Assembly (NCBI GenBank): GCA_014729315.1
Contig: WJKD01000071.1
Location: forward strand, 1 to 19,194
DNA: 19,194 nt
DNA from: Promethearchaeota archaeon
Lineage (GTDB): Archaea > Asgardarchaeota > Lokiarchaeia > Sigynarchaeales > SOKP01
Direction: 5' to 3'
The notes under the pieces are model-generated. The model saw nothing but the letters and a program-made list of their open reading frames with translations. It was not told where the DNA came from and did not search any database. Both the position numbers and the translations under genes were made by a program. Of the stretch, positions 7,429 to 14,704 are shown piece by piece. The number at the start of each line of letters is the position of its first letter. The stretch's first letter is position 1.

Positions 7429-8667
7429 ATGAAAAATTTGAGTCCTTCCGAACTCTACGAATCGTTTGAAAAAAAGGAAATTACAAAAAACGAGTTGATA
7501 AGATCTTTATTGGTTATTTGCGATTACTCTAAGTCAGAGGATTCTAGAATCGAATGTCTAATGGTACTTAGTAAGATAGAACCTCACGACGAAAAACAAT
7601 TTAATCGTTTAGAAGAATTTGCTATTTCCGATCGCAGCCAAAAAGTTAGATTGAAAGCAATAGAATTAATTATGAACTTATTCCCTAAAAAAGGATTGAC
7701 TCTCATTAAATATGTAATCGAAAATAGTAAAGATAGAGAATTTCTTATAAGAGTAATGAAAAAAGCTGGTGATAGCATAGATTATTCTAACGAGCAAATA
7801 TCTTCTAGTTTTTTAATTTTAATTAAACCCATAATAAAATCAATCTTCGAAACGGCCGATATTGTCGATTTCGCTCTATTATGGGATTCTTGGTTTTATA
7901 ATATTCCTAAAGACTATTGGTCTTTTATTAACCACTTGAGAAATCCATCGGGAATATTGGAAATATTAGATGGGATAATAACACATTCAGAAATCTATAC
8001 ATGGTTTTTTGAAATTATTATTAAAATGGTTAAGATTGACTTATGGTTGATTTTTATGAACCATATCAAATGTACAGCTCGTCTAACTTATATAATGATA
8101 TATATTGAAGAAAAATTCAAATTATTAGAGTATATAAAATTCATAACTTTTTTCAACAATAAGGCGGGTGAACTAAATGTTCAGCATCGGGAAATAATTT
8201 TAGACATCGTTAAGAGAGGGGACCTATATAGTATTTCTATTCTAACATTATTTGGATGGTTAGAGTATTTAGAATATGAAAAAATAAACAAATTGCTACA
8301 ATCTAGAGGTTTAAATTTGATAAAAAAATTAAGAGCTTTATTAGATTACAACAAGATTGCCTTCCTCTATCATCCATGTTTTATCCAAACTCTAATACCG
8401 GTTTTATTAAAGATTAACCAAGTGGACGAAAAACACCTTATTCACTTTCTCATAGAGATGAAATTTGAAATCCAACAAAAATTTCTTTCGGAACTGTTTA
8501 AGTTAATATTCTCTAACACAAAATCTAATAATGACTTAATTGCAAATTATTACAAGAGGATAAGGCTTAAGACATGTAAGATCCTCAAAATATTTTCAGA
8601 ATATTACGATTTTTCAAAATTGGATTTAAAAAAGCTAAGAAGAACTTCGAAATCCATTATTGATTAA
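7429..8667 (+). CDS. HEAT-repeat-like helical protein of unknown function
   Basis: I do not recognise a characterised family. The 412 residues read as almost entirely alpha-helical and carry no signal peptide, membrane helix or catalytic motif. Residues 1-100 look like HEAT-type helix pairs: a short acidic pair (SPSELYESFEKKEITKNELI), then SRIECLMVLSKI and QKVRLKAIELIMNLF, each spaced like the A/B helices of such repeats. The rest is rich in Ile, Leu, Lys and aromatic residues (for example WDSWFYNIPKDYW around 153-165) without clear repeats, and the C-terminus is strongly basic. HEAT-type proteins of this style are common in Asgard archaea and usually act as protein-binding scaffolds; that role is inferred. 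The ATG at 7429 has no Shine-Dalgarno; A/T-rich boxes near 7364-7388 could be its promoter. It stands alone between divergent IDH and convergent gdhA. Confidence 0.7.
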   Translation: MKNLSPSELYESFEKKEITKNELIRSLLVICDYSKSEDSRIECLMVLSKIEPHDEKQFNRLEEFAISDRSQKVRLKAIELIMNLFPKKGLTLIKYVIENSKDREFLIRVMKKAGDSIDYSNEQISSSFLILIKPIIKSIFETADIVDFALLWDSWFYNIPKDYWSFINHLRNPSGILEILDGIITHSEIYTWFFEIIIKMVKIDLWLIFMNHIKCTARLTYIMIYIEEKFKLLEYIKFITFFNNKAGELNVQHREIILDIVKRGDLYSISILTLFGWLEYLEYEKINKLLQSRGLNLIKKLRALLDYNKIAFLYHPCFIQTLIPVLLKINQVDEKHLIHFLIEMKFEIQQKFLSELFKLIFSNTKSNNDLIANYYKRIRLKTCKILKIFSEYYDFSKLDLKKLRRTSKSIID

Positions 8668-8720
8668 CTTTTCACCAAAAAAATCCCTCTTTTGTAAATT
8701 GGTAATGAAGAATCTTCTCC

Positions 8721-8768
8721 TATTTCAAAATAAAAAAAGAATTGAAATATTTCTTAGGAAAGAAAAAA
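8721..8768. terminator. Terminator region between convergent HEAT-like gene and gdhA
   Basis: On the minus strand, six T follow directly after the gdhA stop (8763-8768) and seven more lie at 8732-8738. TATTTCAA (8721-8728) pairs perfectly with TTGAAATA (8742-8749) across a 13-base A-rich loop, and the hairpin would form in transcripts from either side. It plausibly ends both genes. Confidence 0.5.
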
Positions 8769-10109
8769 TCACCAATGTCCTAATGCGAGCATTGCTTGCG
8801 CAACTTTCTCGAAGCTTGCTATATTGGCACCCATAACGTAATTTCCTGGATCTCCGTACTCTTTTGATGCGTCGTACGCTGATTTATGAATATTAATCAT
8901 AATTTCGTGAAGCCGTTTATCCACTTCTTTCCGGGACCAAGATAATCGCATCGCATTCTGCGCCATTTCTAACCCAGATGTTGCAACTCCTCCCGCATTT
9001 GCGGCTTTACCAGGTCCAAATGCCACATCAGCATCCAGTAAGATCTCTGTTGCTTCTAAATCACAGGGCATATTAGCTCCTTCAGTTACGGCAATTACTC
9101 CATTATCCACTAAATTTTGAGCATCATCTTTTTCGATTTCGTTTTGCGTGGCACTGGGGAAAGCTAAATCACATTTAATATCCCATGGTCTCTTATTGGG
9201 ACGATAATCCACATTAAATTTTTCGGCATATTCTTTAATCCTCCCTCTCTTTACTTGCTTTAATTCTAATACAAAATCAAACTTCTCTCCTTTTATTCCG
9301 TCGGGATCGTAAATTGAACCATTAGAATCCGACAAGGTAACAACTTTTGCACCTAACTGATTGAGTTTTTCTAAAGTATATTGAGCAACATTTCCACTAC
9401 CAGAGATGGTACAAACCTTATCTTGTATTTCTTCGCCTTTTACTTTTAACATTTCCTGGGCGAAGTAAACCGCACCGTAACCAGTTGCCTCGGGTCTAAT
9501 TAGCGAACCACCGTACTCTAACCCTTTTCCGGTCAGAACGCCGTCGGAAACATTTGCTAATTTCTTATATTGTCCGTAAAGATAACCAATTTCTCGAGCC
9601 CCTACGCCAATATCACCAGCAGGTACATCAGTATCAGGACCTACATGGCGGTATAATTCTGTCATAAGAGCTTGACAAAAGTGCATTATTTCATTATTTG
9701 ATTTACCCTTAGGATTAAAATCCGAACCTCCCTTGCCACCTCCCATTGGCAAGGTTGTTAATGAATTTTTGAATATTTGCTCAAAACCTAAAAATTTAAT
9801 GATGCCTAAGTAAACTGAGGGATGAAATCTCAGCCCACCTTTGTAAGGCCCTATGGCAGAATTAAACTGAACTCGAAATCCTCGATTTACTTGAATTTCA
9901 CCGTGGTCATCGACCCAAGAGACTCGGAAAATAATTTGGCGTTCTGGTTCAACCAAACGCTCTAAAATCTTGTTGTTTTGGTATTTTCGATGTCTTTCTA
10001 AGCATGGCACTAAAGATTGGAGAACTTCTCTTGCTGCTTGGTGAAATTCTGGTTCTTGGGGATTTTTCTCTTCAACAATTTCAATAACTTTGTTAACGTA
10101 TTCTTGCAT
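8769..10109 (-). CDS. gdhA: NADP-type glutamate dehydrogenase
   Basis: Interconverts 2-oxoglutarate plus ammonium and glutamate; the hexameric 50-kDa type common in bacteria, with 446 residues against about 447 in E. coli. The N-terminal substrate domain has YKGGLRFHPSV (89-99), K114 in FKNSLTTLPMGGGKGGSDF with K126, and D166 in PAGDIGVGAREIGY (163-176); K90, K114, K126 and D166 correspond to the known substrate and catalytic residues. The nucleotide fold shows SGSGNVAQY (236-244) and a Ser-Asp-Ser turn after strand two (TLSDSNG, 258-264), which favours NADP and hence the biosynthetic direction. The ATG at 10109 gives a normal N-terminus, and a GTGA lies about 5 bases before it. A good TATA-like box precedes it, and the upstream element is shared with the gap upstream of the glutamate-synthase-like gene. 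The gene is divergent from guaA. Confidence 0.95.
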   Translation of the reverse strand: MQEYVNKVIEIVEEKNPQEPEFHQAAREVLQSLVPCLERHRKYQNNKILERLVEPERQIIFRVSWVDDHGEIQVNRGFRVQFNSAIGPYKGGLRFHPSVYLGIIKFLGFEQIFKNSLTTLPMGGGKGGSDFNPKGKSNNEIMHFCQALMTELYRHVGPDTDVPAGDIGVGAREIGYLYGQYKKLANVSDGVLTGKGLEYGGSLIRPEATGYGAVYFAQEMLKVKGEEIQDKVCTISGSGNVAQYTLEKLNQLGAKVVTLSDSNGSIYDPDGIKGEKFDFVLELKQVKRGRIKEYAEKFNVDYRPNKRPWDIKCDLAFPSATQNEIEKDDAQNLVDNGVIAVTEGANMPCDLEATEILLDADVAFGPGKAANAGGVATSGLEMAQNAMRLSWSRKEVDKRLHEIMINIHKSAYDASKEYGDPGNYVMGANIASFEKVAQAMLALGHW

Positions 10110-10144
10110 AATTTCACTTTTAATCTTAAATTAGCCAATTGAAA

Positions 10145-10165
10145 AACTATATAGTTATACCAGTT
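10145..10165 (-). promoter_or_regulatory. gdhA promoter with TATA-like palindrome and element shared with 16451-16474
   Basis: AACTATATAGTT (10145-10156) is a perfect 12-bp palindrome and a good TATA-like box, centred about 40 bases before the gdhA ATG; it predicts a start near 10125 and a leader of about 15 bases. Overlapping it, the minus strand reads AACTGGTATAACT (10165-10153), an exact 13-base match to 16451-16463. Similarity continues: ATATAGTTTT here against CATATAATTTT there. It may be core promoter plus activator or BRE-like sequence, or an operator. Confidence 0.5.
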
Positions 10166-10194
10166 AAATAATCTTTAAAAATTTAAAGAATTAA

Positions 10195-10250
10195 GTGAAT
10201 ATAGTCAATATAATCAATATAATTGTTGAACAAATTTCAATTTTGACTAT
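10195..10250. repeat. Tandem 9-mers and inverted repeat in the gdhA-guaA gap
   Basis: Three consecutive 9-base units ending in AATATA, with one or two differences between units, overlap one arm of an 8-base perfect inverted repeat whose other arm is at 10243-10250. The centre-to-centre spacing of the arms is 42 bases, about four helical turns. This could be a regulator site acting on both divergent genes; AT-rich drift is the alternative. Confidence 0.35.
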
Positions 10251-10412
10251 TTTATCCAATTTACAGTATATTTTCTTTAAATTATTATCTAAAATGATAT
10301 ACAATTTCAAGAACTAGAAATTAACGAATTGAAAGGTATTTTCGGTTTTTATTTAATCGTGAATAATGTATTTCGCAAAATATTAGATTAATGCTTAATT
10401 ATCTAACTTATA

Positions 10413-11969
10413 ATGGATAGCGTTCTTGTAATCGATTTTGGCGGACAGTATTGTCACCTAATAGCAAGACGAATTAGAGATTTAGGAGTATATTCCGAAA
10501 TTTTGCCCTATGATACTAGTATTGAAAAATTAAAACAGAAAAATCCAAAAGCAATAATTCTTTCAGGAGGACCCAATAGCGTTTATGAAAAAGACAGTCC
10601 TCAATTATCAAAAGATTTCTTCGAATATATTTTTAAAGTAAAGATTCCAGTATTGGGAATTTGCTACGGTCATCATCTAATAATATATCAATTACAAGGA
10701 AAAATTGATAGTCATAAACATAAGGAATATGGAAAAACAAAAATAGAAATAGTTAAAAAAAATAGGCTCTTTGAAGGTTTAGATAAAGAAGAAATAGTTT
10801 GGATGTCTCATGGCGATCAAGTTAAGCAAATGCCGAATGGTTTCGAGATTATGGCAAAGACTAAATCTTGTCCTATCGCTGCCTACGGAAACGAGGAAAA
10901 ACAGATATATGGAGTCCAATTTCATCCTGAAGTAAATCATACTCCAAAGGGAGATATAATTTTAGAAAATTTTATTAGGATTTCGAACGCTAGCCAAGAA
11001 TGGAAATTAGGAAATTGGATTAAGCAGTCCATTTCAGATATTCGTAAGCTAGTAGGAGAAAATAATCGGGTAATTTTAGGATTGAGTGGAGGAGTAGATT
11101 CTTCCGTAACTGCCATGTTAGTCCATACTGCGATCGGAGATCGCTTACATAGTATTTTTGTAAATAACGGGGTGTTGCGAAAAGACGAAGATTTAGAAGT
11201 CAAGAAAATTTTTAAGGATAACTTAGGATTTAAAAATTTTCATTACATCGATGCAGAAAAATTATTCTTGGAAAGATTAAAGAATATTACTGATCCCGAA
11301 GAAAAACGGAAAATAATCGGCCATAGCTTTATTGAAGTGTTTGAAAAAAAGACAATTGAATTAGAAAAAAAGCATCCCGACATTAAATTTTTGGCTCAAG
11401 GAACGATTTACCCTGACAGAGTCGAGACCGCAGCTACAAGTAAATCAGCAGCTAAAATAAAATCCCACCACAATCTGACTTTACCAGATAATATGACATT
11501 GAAAATTATCGAACCTCTTAAGGATCTCTATAAAGATGAAGTTAGAAAAATAGGTTTAAAGCTGGGACTGCCCAGAAGTTTAGTATATCGACATCCTTTT
11601 CCGGGACCTGGACTTGCCGTTAGAATCATAGGAGCGATTGATAAAGAACGATTAGATATTTTAAGAGAAGCAGATTCTATTCTTTTAGAAGAGATTCAAA
11701 AAAGCGGGGATTATGAGGACTTATGGCAAGTCTTTTGTGTGTTTCTTCCCGTGAAATCTGTTGGCGTAATGGGGGATTTTAGGACCTATGAATACATATG
11801 TGCGATAAGAGCAGTCCAATCTCGAGACGCAATGACGGCAAATTTTGCAAAATTAAACTGGGACTTGTTAGAGAAAGTTAGTACGCGAATTATTAACGAA
11901 GTAAAGGGCATTAATCGGGTTGTCTACGATATATCGAATAAACCTCCGAGCACAATTGAATTTGAATAG
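10413..11969 (+). CDS. guaA: GMP synthase (glutamine-hydrolysing), single-chain
   Basis: Converts XMP, ATP and glutamine to GMP, the last step of guanine nucleotide synthesis. Its 518 residues carry both halves in one chain. The class I glutamine amidotransferase domain (about 1-190) has the nucleophile C84 in GICYGHH and H171/E173 in GVQFHPEVNHTPKG. The ATP pyrophosphatase domain starts near 200 with the PP-loop SGGVDSS (225-231), and the XMP-binding region carries FPGPGLAVRI; the C-terminal dimerisation domain ends in KPPSTIEFE, the usual GuaA end. Many Euryarchaeota split these two halves into separate genes, so the fused form is informative about lineage or transfer. The ATG at 10413 puts the first strand (VLVIDFG) at residue 4; no Shine-Dalgarno is seen. 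It is convergent with the PPDK-like gene, 48 bases away. Confidence 0.95.
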   Translation: MDSVLVIDFGGQYCHLIARRIRDLGVYSEILPYDTSIEKLKQKNPKAIILSGGPNSVYEKDSPQLSKDFFEYIFKVKIPVLGICYGHHLIIYQLQGKIDSHKHKEYGKTKIEIVKKNRLFEGLDKEEIVWMSHGDQVKQMPNGFEIMAKTKSCPIAAYGNEEKQIYGVQFHPEVNHTPKGDIILENFIRISNASQEWKLGNWIKQSISDIRKLVGENNRVILGLSGGVDSSVTAMLVHTAIGDRLHSIFVNNGVLRKDEDLEVKKIFKDNLGFKNFHYIDAEKLFLERLKNITDPEEKRKIIGHSFIEVFEKKTIELEKKHPDIKFLAQGTIYPDRVETAATSKSAAKIKSHHNLTLPDNMTLKIIEPLKDLYKDEVRKIGLKLGLPRSLVYRHPFPGPGLAVRIIGAIDKERLDILREADSILLEEIQKSGDYEDLWQVFCVFLPVKSVGVMGDFRTYEYICAIRAVQSRDAMTANFAKLNWDLLEKVSTRIINEVKGINRVVYDISNKPPSTIEFE

Positions 11970-12017
11970 AATTGGTTGAATATTTCCACAATAAAATATA
12001 AAGCAAAAATTGAGTTT

Positions 12018-14615
12018 TTATTCTAAATAAAGAATTGCGAGCTGCTTAATGGGATCAGCATAAATTTTAAGCTCAGAGTGATTCGTACTCTTAATTCCAT
12101 CAATCACATATATTAAATTTTGATACTTTATTGCGTTCGGTAAAATTTCTATTAACCGATTCGGAAATTGTTTTATTTTTTTCTTGTTTAATATTGAATT
12201 CTCATCCTTTTTCACAGCCACATAAACCATGTCATGTTCAACTAGATCGTTGAAGAAATGCGTACCTAAAGAGACATCGGGGCAGATTGCGTGAATTTCG
12301 GAAATTTCACAAATTATTGAAACAGTATCAATTTCGTGGAAAGAAACGGGTACCCCTAACGAAGGGCTTGATGTTGCCCATCGCCCAGGTCCAGCGAGAA
12401 AGATGGTTTTATGTTTTAAATTTTCATCGAGATGATTTAATTTTCCGATTATGCGTGCAACTTTATAACGATCTTGAATGGGCAACTCACCATAAGCTGA
12501 TGGATCCACGTATATCATTCGATCAACGATTCCACCTAATCCATTTCCGATTATTGGACCGAAGGTTTTCAGTAAAATATTTTCGCTGGTTAAGCCCCGA
12601 GGTTCTTGAAATTCATCAAATTTACTTTTAATTTGAAAGGGTCTACACTGGAGAACATAGATTTTATAGGTATTCTCGTTTAAAAAGTTGATCGCAAATT
12701 CTATATCAATGGGAGATTCATATGCAGCTTCAAGAGTATGCAAAATTTCTCTCATATCTTCCATTATATCTTCTCGAGAAGCAACTTTATCCAAATCTAG
12801 TAAATATATTATTCTCTCTTTTCCTCTCTCCTTTAAAAGCATTTCAACCTCGTAATCCCTAACGCTAAAGAGTCGAAGAGGAAGCTCTTTAGATTCTAAA
12901 GCAATTTTATCGAAATATTGCGTGTTAAATTCGTTTTTTTTTAGGTTTAAGAGATCTACTTTTTTCTGTGTATATTTGTGCTTTTCTTCTTTATTAGATT
13001 CAGGTCGTTTTTCAGGGGCACTCAATGCTATTATTCTCGTATAATCATCATCATACCTCTCCACCGCTCTTGTACCTAAGCCAAATACTAATCGGATCAT
13101 ACCCTCTCTAGGCTTAATAGCGGGATCCCATATAAAAGGATTAAAGGAATAGCCTACTCCAGCGAGTTGAGGGTAAAACAAATTACCATATCTGGTACCC
13201 GAGACTCTTTGCACAAGTACCGCCATCTGTTCGTCCTTATCTAGTAATCCTCTTCTAAGTCGATAATTTAAGGCCTTATCACTCAAGGTGCTTCTATATA
13301 CTTTTCTCACAGCATTGATAAATTTATTTAATCTTTTTTCAGGGGTACCTTGATTTGCTAAAAAAATACTTTCATATTTACCAGAAAAGGCGTTGCCATA
13401 CGCATCTTCCAACAAGCTGCTGCTTCTGACGATGATCGGCGATTGACCGAAATAACTTAACATATTTTTAAACTGTTCTATAATGTCTTCGGGAAATTTT
13501 CCGTTTTCCAAGATTTTCCTTGCTTGAGCGGCTAAATCACCATAATCTTTGGTTTTTCGGATGCGATATCGTTTCCACCAGCAATTGTTAATTACCAAAT
13601 AACTATAAAATACATCAGATCCTATACAAAAGGAATCATGTTGCTCCAGTCTCTCTTTCCACTTAGAATTCGATTCTTTGAGAATTGATTGTGCAAGTAA
13701 CATCCCTAGAGCTTTTCCACCTATTAATCCTGTTCCGATCATTCTACGTCCGATCTCGATCAAATCTTCAAGACTCATATAGCACTGTACGCGGGGAAAT
13801 AACTTAGGATCCCGCGTTAACATCATTCGAATCATCCTTTCTTTTAACTCTTCAATATTAACAGAAACAAGCTTTCCCGAATTGATCTCTTCTAAGATTT
13901 TATGGGCTTGATTGAATGTTTTAGACCATATGTCTTGAATTCTTGTAGTTAAATCGACCCATGGTTGAGCGTATTTTGTCAAAATTTCTGATGTCTCTGC
14001 ACTTTTCAGAAGGGGTACGAATTTATTATCTTTCCACACATGTAACATATACATGGTGGATGAATATCGTTTCCATACTTTCAAAGGATGAAGATAGATC
14101 ATATTATCTTCGTTGTAGACATCTAGTATGATTTGGGCTGTTTCATATATACGCTGTATTGTATATTGACTGTGTTTATTCCGAATTAAAGCAAAATAGG
14201 TTTCGGTCTCGAAATCAAATAAGTAAGGACAAGTCAGCATAAAGAAATTAGCAACCATTCTATCGCTATACCAGTCAACGGCTAATTCACTTAAGGAATC
14301 AAATACATAACATGCTCCTCTACCATATTTTTCAATTACCGTAAAGACTTCGTCAATAAAATGTTCAAAACCTTCACTGGGATGTAAATAAAAGACCTTT
14401 GTTTGAATCCCGTCAGGAATTAACCAAGTATGCTCAGCAAATCTAAAATATATAAGGGGTCTTTTTTCTTTTTCATTATCTATACAAAAGGCGTGAACAA
14501 ATGGTATATAATCCTCAATATTATCCACTTGGAATACAATATTATCTCCTGGATGAATTCCGTCTAACACTTCGTCCAAGGCTACGATTCCTGTACTAAA
14601 GGACAAATCTTCCAT
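12018..14615 (-). CDS. KaiC/RecA-like (degenerate) domain fused to PEP synthase/PPDK ATP-grasp domain
   Basis: A three-part protein of 865 residues. Residues 1-230 resemble a KaiC/RadA-type fold: STGIVALDEVLDGIHPGD (7-24) matches the usual 'G-x-x-x-LDE-x-L-x-GG-x-x-x-G' lead-in, and VFDSLSEL (104-111) looks like its Walker B strand. But the P-loop G-x-G-K-T is absent (VFQVDNIEDY follows instead), so it probably does not hydrolyse ATP. Residues 290-665 are a PPDK_N/PEP-synthase ATP-grasp: GGKALGM with K301, IIVRSSSLLEDAYGNAFSG (394-412), VLVQRVS (467-473), GLGTRAVERYDDDY (512-525), and DIEFAINF ... VLQCRPF (637-660). Residues 670-865 form another domain with AGPGRWATSSPSLGVPVSF (741-759) and GTHFFNDLVEHD (784-795). 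The phosphohistidine and PEP/pyruvate barrel domains of real PEP synthase are missing, so it should not be called PpsA. It lies 89 bases downstream of the glutamate-synthase-like gene on the same strand, with its own TATA-like sequence. Function unknown. Confidence 0.82.
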   Translation of the reverse strand: MEDLSFSTGIVALDEVLDGIHPGDNIVFQVDNIEDYIPFVHAFCIDNEKEKRPLIYFRFAEHTWLIPDGIQTKVFYLHPSEGFEHFIDEVFTVIEKYGRGACYVFDSLSELAVDWYSDRMVANFFMLTCPYLFDFETETYFALIRNKHSQYTIQRIYETAQIILDVYNEDNMIYLHPLKVWKRYSSTMYMLHVWKDNKFVPLLKSAETSEILTKYAQPWVDLTTRIQDIWSKTFNQAHKILEEINSGKLVSVNIEELKERMIRMMLTRDPKLFPRVQCYMSLEDLIEIGRRMIGTGLIGGKALGMLLAQSILKESNSKWKERLEQHDSFCIGSDVFYSYLVINNCWWKRYRIRKTKDYGDLAAQARKILENGKFPEDIIEQFKNMLSYFGQSPIIVRSSSLLEDAYGNAFSGKYESIFLANQGTPEKRLNKFINAVRKVYRSTLSDKALNYRLRRGLLDKDEQMAVLVQRVSGTRYGNLFYPQLAGVGYSFNPFIWDPAIKPREGMIRLVFGLGTRAVERYDDDYTRIIALSAPEKRPESNKEEKHKYTQKKVDLLNLKKNEFNTQYFDKIALESKELPLRLFSVRDYEVEMLLKERGKERIIYLLDLDKVASREDIMEDMREILHTLEAAYESPIDIEFAINFLNENTYKIYVLQCRPFQIKSKFDEFQEPRGLTSENILLKTFGPIIGNGLGGIVDRMIYVDPSAYGELPIQDRYKVARIIGKLNHLDENLKHKTIFLAGPGRWATSSPSLGVPVSFHEIDTVSIICEISEIHAICPDVSLGTHFFNDLVEHDMVYVAVKKDENSILNKKKIKQFPNRLIEILPNAIKYQNLIYVIDGIKSTNHSELKIYADPIKQLAILYLE

Positions 14616-14639
14616 TTAAAATCCAGAACTTTTTATCAA

Positions 14640-14652
14640 TTTAAATAAATTA
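14640..14652 (-). promoter_or_regulatory. TATA-like box of the KaiC/PPDK-like gene
   Basis: On the minus strand AATTTATTTAAAT lies about 25-37 bases before the ATG at 14615, right for an almost leaderless transcript. The T8 tract upstream (14676-14683) would already have ended the glutamate-synthase transcript, so this gene probably has its own promoter. Confidence 0.4.
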
Positions 14653-14675
14653 TTCTTATTCAGAACAAACTAATT

Positions 14676-14683
14676 AAAAAAAA
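14676..14683 (-). terminator. T8 tract after the glutamate-synthase-like gene
   Basis: On the minus strand eight T lie about 22 bases past the stop codon at 14705, with shorter T runs before them. This is a typical archaeal U-tract terminator. Confidence 0.5.
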
Positions 14684-14704
14684 TGAAATAAAAATTAAGA
14701 GCAA

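Larger units (their letters stand above)
10110..10412. other. 303-base divergent regulatory gap gdhA / guaA
   Basis: Apart from the gdhA promoter it holds three tandem 9-base units GTGAATATA, GTCAATATA, ATCAATATA (10195-10221), an 8-base inverted pair ATAGTCAA (10201-10208) and TTGACTAT (10243-10250), and an A/T-rich stretch before guaA. A TATTTAA-like run near 10347-10356 could serve guaA, but its spacing of about 60 bases is only fair. No small gene is seen. Confidence 0.55.

Noticed and set aside
7398..7469. Short ATG frame overlapping the start of the HEAT-like gene
   Set aside because: Only 23 codons, out of frame with the long gene, no Shine-Dalgarno.
12287..12631. 114-codon frame on the + strand inside the KaiC/PPDK-like gene
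   Set aside because: Antisense shadow of a well-supported protein with clear domains; no promoter or recognisable product.
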